A stretch of DNA of 64,000 bases, taken from the NCBI RefSeq assembly GCF_036373705.1, contig NC_089850.1, positions 34,768,233-34,832,232 on the forward strand, in the 5' to 3' direction. The translations under genes and the position numbers were made by a program. This stretch comes from Amia ocellicauda (Eukaryota > Chordata > Actinopteri > Amiiformes > Amiidae). The notes beneath the pieces are model-generated. The model was given only the letters and a program-made list of their open reading frames with translations. It was not told the DNA's origin and ran no database searches. Every line of letters begins with the position of its first letter. Position 1 is the first letter of the stretch. This document shows, piece by piece, positions 1 to 11,516 of this stretch.

Positions 1-259
1 ATAGCGTCAGTTACAGCTCTGAACTTCTGTATAGCAAGTGTTTGGGCTTCTGGTCAGCTGGACAGCAAGTTCAGCTCAGGCCACACGTCTGTCTTGCAGC
101 TTGAACCACCCAACCCAATATGCAGCAACCCTGTTAGGGAATAAGAGCCTTAGAAGTCCTCCAATCTGACTTTTTATAGAATCTTTTGCAGGCAGAAATA
201 GGAGTGTATGCAGGGAAACCATTTTTGGATTATAACCTGCTCTCTCCTTTGTGCTATAG

Positions 260-3200
260 CTTCCTCAGGTGCTCCATGCATTTCTGGGCTTGAGGGATGC
301 GGAAGAGAGGGTGAGAGAGAGCGCGAAGGAGGGTGTTCTCCAACTGTTCCGACTGGACAGTGTGACGGTCGTCAACTCCCTCATCAACTACTCGTCTGCT
401 GACAGGTGGGATTTATGAATCTAAACTGGCCTGTGAAGAACATTCTCTGAGGGATCAAACATGATTGAAGTCCCACACCTTGTAAAATGTTTTTTAAAAA
501 GCTTCGACAATCATGCCTTCGTTATTTGTCAGATGTCACGACTCACGCAGTTATCCTGGATTACCTAGACAATCAGAGCCACGCAATGTCCACCTGCTCA
601 TGATCCCAAGCTTAATTCTATCGTGTGTCGGCCTCTCTTTCCTATTAAGGGGGAGAGACGGTCAGTCACTTACTGTAGGTCAGCACATAATGCGTGTTTG
701 ATTGTTTTCCAGCACCGTTCAGCAGCAGAAGTGGTGTGTCAAGCTGTGGGGGGCCATCCTGGCCATCAGCAGGGGTCTCTGGCCACTGAGCGAGCTGATG
801 GCCTTGGCTAGTACAGGGCAAGCCGTGGCGGTAAGTGACTAGAAAGCCCAACATGACGAGGGCACGGCCCGGAACTGTCCCTTCTGGACTCGTTTTGAAT
901 CTGCTTCTCTTTGCCTTGGTCAGGCCCGTGCTGTAGTGGACTTCCTGTCTGAGAACAGCCTGGAGGCTTTGAACACGCACTTTGTGGAGCTCTTCGCTGG
1001 CCTGTTGCCCCTTCTGGGTCCTGAGAGTCCAGCTCTGGACGCAGGCCTCAGTGTCAGGAGGTAAGAGTTTGTGTTGGGGAGCCAGCGGTGAATCACACCA
1101 GAAAACTGTCGTCCGTTATTATACTTGCACAAATTTGTCTCCGACGCCCAGTCCAGTGATATGGTCCCGCTCTCTCTCCAGCACCACTGTGGACGCCCTG
1201 AAGGCTGTGCTGTCTCAAGCACAGTTGAGCGATGTCCTTCAGCACATGGACCGAGACAGAGTATGGGAACTGCTCAGGGAACCAGGTCGGGAGCCTGAGG
1301 GGATCTTCCTGCTGACCAGGTAAGACAAGCTGGGCTCAAGCATTAGGCCCCGAGCAGATCCAAAGAACTGTCCTACAGACATTTATTAATACATGATTAA
1401 TAGGGCCACCAACTTTCCATAGACACCCTTTCAGAGGGCAATTTTAGACGACTCATCCAGGTTGATAATAATCAAACCCCTAGCAGGGACAAATGGATAA
1501 ACCGTAATTAGCTAGAGAAAAAGTTGCAAAATAAATTACTTTGTTCTGTTGAACGACAGGGCGCTGTTGAGGTTCGATGCCCCTGGCATGCCTGCTGTGG
1601 TAACTTCCCTCTGTGAGCGGTACAGCAGCATGGGAGAGAGCCAGAAGATCTGCGTGGTGGATTTCTTCTCTGCTGTGAGTGTCATCTCCCCGGACTTTCA
1701 TATAACCAAATTATACTTCGTTTCCACTGGCCACGTTTAGGTGCACCTCCGCATGGCCGGGCTGTAACCGTGTAACTGTAACTGTACGCCAGAGTTTATA
1801 TTCATTGCCGTGAGGTACAGCTGCCCTAGGAAGTGATTGTGAGACACCAAAGGTGTAGAAACCAGGACGTAATGAAAAAATATTTATAAAACAAATTACA
1901 TCACTTAAAAACATGATGGTATTTGTTAGAAAATTGTCGCATCTATTCCCATTTCATCTAGTTAATAATAAACCTTAAATATCCTAGATATTTCCCTTAT
2001 TATCCATCTGTGGGAGAATAAAATTGCATTATTAAATAAAGTGGGCGTGTGTTTAAATCTGTCCTGTGTAGCCTCTTAGCATATCATGAAATATACAGTA
2101 CTAAATATACAGTCACAGCCTGTATATGTAGTTTCTTAAGAACAACTAATAAATGTATATATAAATACAGCTACAACACTTTGGGATCCATAAGTTACTC
2201 AGTATTAAACTATAGACATTTGAAGTATTTTGAGAGATTTCTCAAGACATTGGGACATTTAATTTCACTCCAGGATGTTTGATCTTTCATGTTTGCATGT
2301 ATTTATTCCCCAAAAAATGAATGTATTTTGTCCGGCACAGTATTGCAGTCCGATGCAGTCCTTTCTCCAGCAGGATTTTCGTGATCTTTTCAAACGCTTT
2401 TAAATGTCTTCCTGCTCCAAGCAATTGATCCTGCAGTGTCTCAGACTTACCCATGTCTTCCCTTTTCAAAGCTTCTGCAACACCCACACCTGACTGATCA
2501 CATCTGGTCACCAGGCGTCATGGAGAGGCTGTTGGCGATCTGTGGAGAGTCCTTGGAGGACATTGACAGTCTGGCAGTGCGAGGGCTGCAGACTCTGCCC
2601 AAGAAGGAGGTAAAGAGAAATGACTAGAGTAGTTTTGGAGTCTAATGTCGGAATTGGATGAGTCTCTGGTCGGTTGACAGCATATGTGTGTAGATGGAGG
2701 CTGAGCACGGCCCTCTTCTCTGCTCAGATTCACAGATACGCTACAAAGCAACTGGAGCAGATGACCGGTGCCCTTTCCATGTCGGAGGAGCAAGGAAAGC
2801 CAGTTATCTTGAGGGCCATCTCTGGTTTGGGCACCAGCCTCCAGTTTTGTGAGAATGGAACAGCCAAGAAACTTATCCCCAAAGTTTACCACCAGGAAAA
2901 GGTTTGCATAGAAAAGGTATGTCTTAGAATGTTTCCTTGGTTTCATTGTGAAGATTATGTTTTTTCTTGGATCTGGTCATTCTCCCACTCGCTGTGATGT
3001 CGACCACATTCTTCTGTGGAGTTTAAGTGTAGCTCCTCGTACGCCTTTCTACTCATTTACTTCAAGCTGTATTACCGAATGAGGACAGGCCAGTGCTGAT
3101 GTGCCGCGTCTGTCCATGTGCTTGTGTTGCAGGCGGACCCGGAGATCCGCAGGGCCACGGTGGTTCTGCTGGGAGCGCTAGTGAAGAGGGCTGTTGGGAA

Positions 3201-4262
3201 TGAAGTATTAAAGAAGCAGTGTCACGGCTCCCTGGCCAGGCTGCTGCTCCACCTCGAGGACTCCAACCCAGCAGTCTCCCAGGTAAATACGCTGGGCAGT
3301 GAAGACCCACAGTGGTATGTTTTTAAATGGCACCATGTGGAAATTGAATATAACGGGGGTAAAGACCATACAGCCAACCTGATGACCTCTGAGCAAAGAA
3401 CAAATGGCAGTTCTCTTTGTATTACTCAGTGTGATATGACTCTTCCCCCCCCAGGCCTGCCAGCGGACTCTGCAGCAGTGTGCGCCAGCTCTGAATTGCA
3501 CAGCCTTCACCAGTCTGATTGAGGAGCACTTTGGACGAGTGCCCTTGGAACTCCCCTCCTTCATCAAGGAGGTGACCGCTGTCCTTGTAAGTCGCTGTTC
3601 ACGACTTTCCTCTTGGCATTCTGTTTGGGTTCCGCTCATCATGTGTGGGAATGTTTTCCAAGCCTGGTTGTCTGATGCTGTTTTCAGACCACTGGTTCTT
3701 GTATTTCCGCTGAAAGATGTTGTTTTACTCTTAGCAACAGACCTTCCCCGGTGCGATGGGGGTGTACCGGGACGTTGTCCTACGCTACCAGAAGAGCCGT
3801 GACCCAGAGCTCAGAGCGAGTGCTGCTGTGTTCATCGGTAAGAGAGCCAGAGCAACAGAGCTCTGTCAAGAAAGCTTCTGTCCCACTATGTAAAGCAGTC
3901 GCACTGTCTCACACCTGTTGTTCTTCTGTGTCAGGGGCTCTTCTTGAGAAGACGGAGAAAGGCTTCTTCAACTTAATTCCTAGGATGAGACTCAACAAAG
4001 GTACGTGAACGTCTCTAGTTCATCACTTTGACGGCAGTGTTTTTGCTATTACTCTGATGCCAGAAGTTTTCACAGTTTATAAAACATGAAAGAATCAAAA
4101 GCTTTTGATTTGAAACCCTATCATTCATCAGTGAATCTGCCAAGCAAAGTGTATCTACAGCATTTTCCTCTCGTCACAGGTCTCTCTCGCCTTCTAAAGG
4201 ACCAAGATTCAAGGGTCAAGAAGAAGGCAGCAGAAGCCATGGTCCGCTTCCTGCAGGCCTAA
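260..4262 (+). CDS. MROH-family HEAT-repeat protein, gene copy 1 (3' part, exons 14-25)
   Basis: Coding exons by GT-AG sites and phase: 260-405, 713-830, 924-1060, 1182-1319, 1560-1674, 2472-2609, 2728-2916, 3133-3282, 3455-3586, 3735-3837, 3935-4000, 4180-4262 (TAA). The product is the C-terminal half of a maestro HEAT-like repeat protein: pairs of amphipathic helices with HEAT-type spacing, ending in a basic Lys/Arg-rich last repeat. HEAT repeats usually act as protein-binding scaffolds; no catalytic motif is visible and no specific function can be given. The 5' half lies left of the window. Compared with copies 2 and 3 I see amino-acid changes in exons 17 (Thr for Ala), 20 (Ala for Val, Glu for Ala) and 22 (Cys for Arg). 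No stop or frameshift is present. Confidence 0.85.
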
Positions 4263-4373
4263 TGCATGGGCCCGGCCCCTCCCCCCGAGGGGCTCTCCGT
4301 TTCAACGTGTTGGAATTCAAGGCAGTAGTATGGGGGGGCGCCGTTAGGGACATAATTCACCCCATGGTACATA

Positions 4374-5487
4374 CACTATACACACTCCAGATTGTGTCTC
4401 AGAATATAGTGCGTTCATCTCAGTATTATGGGGGCCAAACAGGCCATAATACATCAGATTGTGTGCATACTATATTTGGTTCACAACTTTGCATGCATAC
4501 TGTATTGGTTTGTGTGAGTACTATGTTGGTTTGTGTGAGTACTGTAATGGTTTGTGTGAGTACTATGTTGGTTTGTGTGAGTACTATGTTGGTTTGTGTG
4601 AGTACTATGTTGGTTTGTGTGAGTACTATGTTGGTTTGTGTGAGTACTGTAATGGTTTGTGTGAGTACCATATCGGTTGTTCACGTGACTCAACTGGGCG
4701 GGGCAGGACTAGGGACGAAGGGAAATCAAGGCGGAAGCAGCAGTGCGAGCTTTGTCCTCAAGCAACACATTACTGAATGACTTGACATGTCATCTGAGCG
4801 AGACATCACAGATTACTTTTTTAATATTGTTCACACCGTGTCTATGGTTGACAGTTATGGGGCGCTGTTTGTGTCAGACAAAATTTCATGCATGAAAGCG
4901 TTTTTGTGCGGCAATACAGATCTTGTCGACCAAAATGTACAGTTTGTTCACAATTCCTATTTTGTCAGGAAAAGAACAGTATCTGCAGTTCATTTCGTGG
5001 AGGACATTATGAAAGAGGGTTTTCATTTCGTCCACAAAATGAAATGCAACTCTTACATTATGTGCACAGGACATCATTTTGTGGACATAATGCAGACTCG
5101 GGTGTATATTCGGTCCACGGAAGGCAACGTGCATTTTACTTTTCATCCACAGCAAGTATTTAGGAGGACAAACTCATGATGTGGATATACTGTATCCACA
5201 TCATGCAGTATATGTAGAATATACTCATTATGTGCAAATAAAGGTCATTTTGTGTGACAAAATGGGAATTATGTGAACGAAATGTGCATTTTGGTCTACA
5301 AGATGTGTATTGCTGCACAAAAGCACTTTCATGCATGAAATCATTTCGCACACAAACCAATACAGTACACACACAAACCAAAACAGTATACATACATAAT
5401 TGTGATCCAGTATAGTATGCACACAATCTGATGTATTATGGCCTGTTTGGCCCCCATGATTAAATGTGTGCGTCTCATTATATAGTG
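4374..5487. repeat. Foldback element 1 (unit 1 spacer)
   Basis: The left arm (about 4374-4500, continuing at 4861-5000) reads again in reverse complement on the right (about 5230-5487). Shared landmarks are cactata ends, gggggccaaacaggccat, attgtgtgcatactata and ttcatgcatgaaagcg. The interior holds the 21-bp minisatellite and a 31-bp palindrome at 5175-5205. It begins about 110 bp after the MROH stop codon, so it probably lies in the 3' UTR or just beyond; an AATAAA occurs inside it at 5237-5242. I see no transposase; it looks like a non-autonomous foldback transposon or MITE. Confidence 0.8.
4507..4674. repeat. 21-bp minisatellite, 8 units
   Basis: The unit is ggtttgtgtgagtac followed by either tatgtt or tgtaat (21 bp, two unit types). 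The last unit degenerates to catatc. Because 21 is a multiple of three, all frames stay open for long stretches; there is no sign that it is coding. Confidence 0.95.
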
Positions 5488-5583
5488 ATTCTGCCTGAGA
5501 GGCTCTCTGTCTCTGCTTCCAGTGCTGTTTCACTCCGGACCGGCTCTTTGTCACTGGTGTAATCTCCCCTCTCTGCAGGCTGT

Positions 5584-7100
5584 GGTTCACCGCGCCGGCA
5601 CCATCGTGATCTGGGGTTGTTGTCCAGGCACCGGCATCTCAGCGGTGTCACAGACCTCCAGAGAGAGCGAGAAGGAGCCAGTCCGGTGCATGTGGAAAGC
5701 TAAAACTCAAACATCTGTACTCTAGAGACCAGCGTGTCTAGGCCGGGCTTTGCTCCTCAGGAGGCAGAGAGCAGGTCTGAGGTGAGGGTCCGATGACCTC
5801 CGGGCCAAGCATGTTCTCCTCCTCTGTCCCGGAGGCTCTAATTCTCATAATCTCAGGGATTCTTTCCATGACCTTATCCCTCGAGGTATGGGACTGCTGG
5901 AGAGTCAGGCCGTGGAGCAGCCGCTCCTGTCCTCCGAACCTGCAACGCTGTCTGAAGCTGTGGCATCTGCCCTGAGGTGGCCAGAGCAGGTTCGTTTCTT
6001 TTGTGCTTGCGGTTGGGCGGTTGTCCCCTTGTCGGACCCCTGTGCAGAGCCACTGCTTGTTTTGGATTTGCTTTTCCTTTTGTCCGATCCAGCACCCAAT
6101 CTAATGCACTCTACAACTGCAACGATTCTGGGATTCCCTTCTCATCCCCCGTCCTGTTGCTGCCGGGGGGGCAGTTTTCATCTGTGAGACGGTCTCTGCC
6201 ACGACGTCCCTCGGCCCAGTGCCTCCCGCAGCTCTGCTGTCTCTTCCTGTCGGTGCTGGCAAGGCAGATCTGTTGTTGTTCTGCTCAGGGGGGCAGTTCA
6301 CCATGACGGGGCCCGTTGTCGTTGTTTTTGCTGGAGGAGGGAGTGGGGCTTCTGCCTCGACTCTCAAGAGTTGTAGAGTCCAGAACATCGGGCCCCGCCA
6401 TGGTGAACCGCCCTCCTGAGCAGAAGAACAGACCCGCCTTGCCAACACCCGCTGAAAGGGAGATCGGGACCTCGATAAACCCCAGGCTGAACAGCATCGT
6501 GACGGAGAGCATCTCGCAGATGGCGATGGGAATGGGGTGAAAGTGCGAGACCCAGAACTATTGCAGCTGGAGGGTGCATTAGATCTGGCACTGGCTCGAA
6601 TAGAAAGAGTATCAAAAACCAAGACAGGCAGTGGCTCTGCACAGGGGTCCGACAAGGGGACAACCGCCCAACCGCCAGCACAAGAGAAACGAACCTGCTC
6701 TGGCCACCTCAGGGCAGATGCCACAGCTTCAGACAGCGTTGCAGGTTCGGAGGACAGGAGCAGCTGCTCCACGGCCTGACTCTCCAGCAGTCCCATACCA
6801 CGAGGGAAAATGTCATGGAAAGAATCCCTGAGATGATGGGAATTAGAGCCTCCGGGACAGAGGAGGAGAACATCCTTGGCCCGGAGGTCCTCGGACCCTC
6901 ACCTCAGACCTGCTCTCTGCCTCCTGAGGAGCAAAGCCCGGCCTAGACACGCTGGTCTCTAGAGTACAGATGTTTGAGTTTTAGCTTTCCACATGCACCG
7001 GACTGGCTCCGTCTCGCTCTCTCTGCAGGCCTGTGACACCGCTGAGATGCCGATGCCTGGACAACAACCCCAGATGACGATGGTGCTGGTGCGGTGAACC
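5584..7100. repeat. Foldback element 2: large inverted repeat (unit 1)
   Basis: The arms are about 700 bp each, from ggttcac at 5584 to gtgaacc at 7100, with the centre near 6345. The same translated peptide (MGLLESQAVEQ...) reads on + from 5888 and on - from 6796, which confirms arm symmetry. The arms differ by many substitutions and small indels, so the inversion is older than the tandem duplication. The region is GC-rich compared with its flanks. No known protein domain is recognised in the arms. Confidence 0.88.
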
Positions 7101-7136
7101 GTTCGATGGTTAATGCCAAAATGGCTGATCCCTGAG

Positions 7137-8223
7137 GGTTTGTGACTTGCAAAACTACTCAAACTAATCTATCCAATTAGGTTGCAAGGAAGAGGAGTCT
7201 GCTTTCAACCAATCAAGCATCACAGTCTATGAGGATCCGCCTCCAACTGCCCTGCAGGTTTGAAAGAGCGATGGAGGGAATTAGTTTTGAAGGAGAGAAG
7301 GAAAGGATAGAGCCTGTATAACACTATAATACTGCACTTAATACAATGATTAAAACAGTATAACACTATGCATTTACGTGTATATTTAATATTTAGCTGA
7401 TTGATCTGTGCAACATTAATCATACAATTGTGCATAAAACGGAGTACGTAGACTACATTACCTCAAGTTCGTGTCCTGTATGAGCAGCAGGTCTTTCATG
7501 AAAGCGTTTGTCATTCCTGTCCTCTATACCATAGCCTGTATGTCAATGCACGTTTCAATGCCATGGATGTGGTTAAATATAGCGCACATCTAGTTTTACT
7601 ATCACAGACAGGTGTGTCAGAAAAGCTTTATTGACTGGCCTGGGGTAATCGTAAAGCACGGGTACCTGGGGTAATATACTCGCCTACACCGCTGTATTGA
7701 TGACCGGGGTTTTCACACAGATTCAGAGCTCGGGTATTGCAGTGCGTCTGCTCTGCATGCAATATAAACGCAGCTTCACTGAATATTGTGAATATATGTC
7801 ATATGTGTGACTGAACTCAGAAAGGACTGCATTGGTATGAATACAGGCTTGAATGCAGCCTTTAAAGTAGTGTTCATGTATGTTAAAAAAACTGCAAGAC
7901 CGTATGCTGTAGGTTCTTACATTAACAGCGTACATATGTAGCCACTCGATGCACAATTGTATGATTAATGTTGCACAGATGAATCAGCTAAATATTAAAC
8001 ATATACACGTACATGCATACAGTGTTATACTGTTTTAATCATTGTATTAAGTGCAGTATTATAGTGTTATACAGGCTCTATCCTTCTCTCCTCCTTCAAA
8101 ACGAATTCCCTCCGTCGCTCTTTCAAACCTGCAGGGCGGTTGAAAGCGGACTCCTCCTCCTCTTTGCAATTTGATTGGATGGATTCAACGACTACCCGAG
8201 GTAGTTTTGTGAGTCGCAGGCTC
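7137..8223. repeat. Foldback element 3: inverted repeat with about 500-bp loop (unit 1)
   Basis: The left arm (about 7137-7434) and right arm (about 7950-8223) are reverse complements. Shared landmarks are cctgcaggtttgaaagagcg, gagcctgtataacactataa, and tttaatatttagctgatt followed by catacaattgtgca. The loop is 7435-7949. It sits only about 40 bp after foldback 2. No reading frame of note. Confidence 0.85.
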
Positions 8224-8511
8224 AGCCACATGGTTTAAAATGTGATTTGGATTTGAAGCAAAGAAAATGTTAAATACATAATAAAAGTGTATGCAGCCTC
8301 AGTATATAGTGTATGCTTCTCATATGTCTAAGAGCCAGCTCGCACAGCAGAGGACCCGAATCTATTTATAAACATATAAACAAATTAAGATATGAATAAT
8401 CAAAATATTTACATGAATAGAATTAACTAATTCCAACTCACTCACAGCAGCCGAGGAGAGAGAGGAAGGACAGCTGTGAAAACAACAGCTGGAAAATGAT
8501 TATATGATGCA

Positions 8512-8815
8512 ATATTCTATTTTGTCTGTCAGATTGCATTCGTTTTGAATTGTTACATTTATATGCACTTTGCTTGTATGCATTAAAAAAGTTATACTTT
8601 AAATACACGTGTATTAGCATCCTTCTTTTTTACATTTATTTCAATTAATGGGATGCTGCTGTTTTGCAAATTGTTATTTATTTTTCTTTGATAAGGTGCA
8701 ATATGCTGTTATGCTGTTCAGATTGTATTAGTTTTGAATGGTTAGATTCATATGCACTTTGTTTGTATACATTAAAAAGTTAAACTTTAAATGCAAATGT
8801 TTAATAGCATTCCTT
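8512..8815. repeat. Pair of diverged direct repeats (unit 1)
   Basis: Two stretches of about 120 bp (about 8512-8634 and 8700-8815) share the order gcaatat, cagattg, gttttgaat, atatgcactttg and cattaaaaa followed by gtta and actttaaat. They look like an old local tandem duplication of AT-rich DNA. The rest of 8224-9685 has nothing recognisable. Confidence 0.6.
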
Positions 8816-9685
8816 TCATAACAAACCAATGCATTTTTAAATACATTGTGGTTAAGGTAGAGTATGATTTCATGTAATAATTTAATTAGAATTGTTTTAA
8901 CAAAAATCATAGTCAAACTATCGCAAACCTGCTTATGGTTTGATACAGCTCTGTCTCTACATATTGTATTCATTTTGTATATGTCTTTCATTTTATATTA
9001 TTAGGTGTGAATTTGGATACTTTAGTTAACTTTGTGATGTAGATAAACACAGTGTGTTAGCTTAACTGCTGTTAGCCTAGTCTTATGCTAGTTGTTAGTG
9101 GGATTAGTGGGAGTAATATTTCATACTATCTTTCAGTGTAGCTGTTTAAACAAATGCATTAAGATTGTAGTAAGATATGTGAATTATCTTTCATCGACTC
9201 AAATACCGATGTATCTAGCCTTTACTTTAGAGTAGATTGAATTATTTCTTATGTAGACATTGTTGTCTTGTTGTCCAGTTTCACGCTGTTTCATGTTATT
9301 GATCCCTGTGGAAATGAAGATCGTGTTTCCGGTTCCTTGATGTGAAGGTGTTGAAATATGCACAGTAATGCATACGGAGAACAGTACACTATACTTCAAG
9401 GCCTATGACACTTGCCATCCCAATGTAACTTAATGACATTACTTTGACATGAAATGTGCTCTGTATTAAACCATTCATGTTAATACACTGAAATAAAATA
9501 TTAAGTACACCATGGTGTGTTCTGTGGTTTTAACATTATTCTGTAATTTTCTTTTCCTGGATTTTCACATGCACACACAAACACCTGCACACATCTACAG
9601 CAGGTTATATACTGAATAGATTATATGCGTTCATGTGCATTTACCTCTTGAGTACATGTTGTGCATTTCACTTTCAGTGCATATA

Positions 9686-10902
9686 CACTCACCTAAAGGA
9701 TTATTAGGAACACCATACTAATACTGTGTTTGACCCCCCCCCCCAGAACTGCCTTAATTCTACGTGGCATTGATTCAACAAGGTGCTGAAAGCATTCTTT
9801 AGAAATGTTGGCCCATATTGATAGGATTGCATCTTGCAGTTGATGGAGATTTGTGGGATGCACATCCAGGGCACGAAGCTCCCGTTCCACCACATCCCAA
9901 AGATGCTCTATTGGGTTGAGATCTGGTGACTGTGGGGGCCAGTTTAGTACAGTGAACTCATTGTCATGTTCAAGTAACCAATTTGAAATGATTCAACCTT
10001 TGTGACATGGTGCATTATCCTGCTGGAAGTAGCCATCAGAGGATGGGTACATGGTGGTCATAAAGGGATGGACATGGTCAGAAACAATGCTCAGGTAGGC
10101 CGTGGCATTTAAACGATGCCCAATTGGCACTAAGGGGCCTAAAGTGTGCCAAGAAAACATCCCCCACACCATTACACCACCACCACCAGCCTGCACAGTG
10201 GTAACAAGGCATGATGGATCCATGTTCTCATTCTGTTTGCGCCAAATTCTGACTCTACCATCTGAATGTCTCAACAGAAATCGAGACTCATCAGACCAGG
10301 CAACATTTTTCCAGTCTTCAACTGTCCAATTTTGGTGAGCTTGTGCAAATTGTAGCCTCTTTTTCCTATTTGTAGTGGAGATGAGTGGTACCCGGTGGGG
10401 TCTTCTGCTGTTGTAGCCCATCCGCCTCAAGGTTGTACATGTTGTGGCTTCACAAATGCTTTGCTGCATACCTCGGTTGTAACGAGTGGTTATTTCAGTC
10501 AAAGTTGCTCTTCTATCAGCTTGAATCAGTCGGCCCATTCTCCTCTGACCTCTAGCATCAACAAGGCATTTTCGCCCACAGGACTGCCGCATAATGGATG
10601 TTTTTCCCTTTTCACACCATTCTTTGTAAACCCTAGAAATGGTTGTGCGTGAAAATCCCAGTAACTGAGCAGATTGTGAAATACTCAGACCGGCCCGTCT
10701 GGCACCAACAACCATGCCACGCTCAAAATTGCTTAAATCACCTTTCTTTCCCATTCAGACATTCAGTTTGGAGTTCAGGAGATTGTCTTGACCAGGACCA
10801 CACCCCTAAATGCATTGAAGCAACTGCCATGTGATTGGTTGGTTAGATAATTGCATTAATGAGAAATTGAAGAGGTGTTCCTAATAATCCTTTAGGTGAG
10901 TG
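9686..10902 (-). mobile_element. Tc1/mariner transposon, unit 1 only
   Basis: The 1217-bp element has near-perfect terminal inverted repeats (cactcacctaaaggattatt at the left, its reverse complement at the right) and TA target duplications at 9684-9685 and 10903-10904. Units 2 and 3 have the uninterrupted empty site gtgcatatataatgg at about 30775 and 50796. It therefore inserted in unit 1 after duplication. Confidence 0.95.
9735..10754 (-). pseudogene. Tc1-type DDE transposase, broken
   Basis: Reads from 10754 leftward. An N-terminal paired-like helix-turn-helix region lies at about residues 8-50. Catalytic motifs in order are WSDESRF, FQQDNAPCH and NPIEHLWD. A TGA at 9993-9995 interrupts the frame between the second Asp and the Glu; it could be a CGA to TGA transition. 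A poly-G run near 9737 probably also disturbs the last codons. The second Asp and the Glu are separated by 36 residues, more than the 34 usual in Tc1. The element is therefore probably non-autonomous now, although its ends are intact. Confidence 0.9.
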
Positions 10903-11083
10903 TATAATGGCATCATTTAGCAAGAATGTCAATGGAAATAACTATAAAACATGAAAGGAAATGCTGAAGGTGAAAATACTTCTTTATTACTTAATGGAAC
11001 CATAACAGAGTTATAGTAAGGTGTATATATAACTGTTAAAGATACGCCTTTTAGAGTTATAAATAACAATAAATATCACAAAT

Positions 11084-11160
11084 AAGTCCAGGCTGGGGGT
11101 AGAAACCCACAACGTATGGCAGGCAGGGGAAGCCCCTTGCCTTTAAGGTAGCTACAGTCT
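11084..11160 (-). repeat. Possible tRNA-derived SINE head
   Basis: On the - strand this reads gtagctaccttaaaggc near the start and gtgggtttctacccc about 40 bp later, resembling degenerate RNA polymerase III A and B boxes at SINE spacing. No clear tail was identified. The same sequence is at 30962-31038 in unit 2. Weak evidence. Confidence 0.3.
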
Positions 11161-11487
11161 TGGGGAAGATCATTTCATATACAGTCAGGAGTTGCTTTCA
11201 CAGAATACACTTGGGATTCACCACACACATCAGCTGGGTATGACTGTCAAGCACCAGCAGCCTGATGTGACTGCGCTGCGCTCGGTGGTTTAAAGGGCTC
11301 TGAATTCCTGCAGCGGTGCCAGGGCACAGGTTTCCCATTCAGAAACTGGCTGCTCTCACACACTTATATGATTCTGGCTATATCGGCAATCGACACAGGC
11401 ACATGTTTGCAAATTAAATAACATGCTAATGAAAAGTACCCTCTTGGAAACAGCATCCATATCTCAAATGTACTTTATTATATATAT

Positions 11488-11516
11488 GCAACACAATATA
11501 TTAAATATTGTGTTGC
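11488..11516. repeat. Short perfect hairpin
   Basis: The 12-bp arm gcaacacaatat is followed by a 5-base loop (attaa) and its exact reverse complement. It is conserved at 31366-31394. There is no T-run or gene next to it that would suggest a role. Confidence 0.7.

Noticed and set aside
4496-4680. CRISPR-like array
   Set aside because: The repeats are contiguous without unique spacers, the genome is vertebrate, and no cas-like genes exist. It is a minisatellite.
4263-4780. Open frame starting just after the MROH stop codon and running through the minisatellite
   Set aside because: Its length comes from the 21-bp repeat unit, which keeps several frames on both strands open at once. The repeat number differs between copies, and no domain or coding bias is seen.
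4900-5160. Overlapping frames on both strands rich in HFV and His/Cys
   Set aside because: They arise from the repeated attttgt and cattttgt motifs of the foldback arms.
6101-6796. 231-codon - strand frame in foldback element 2
   Set aside because: It mirrors frames on the other arm of the palindrome and has no recognisable domain; the openness follows from GC-rich composition. It is kept only as part of the inverted repeat.
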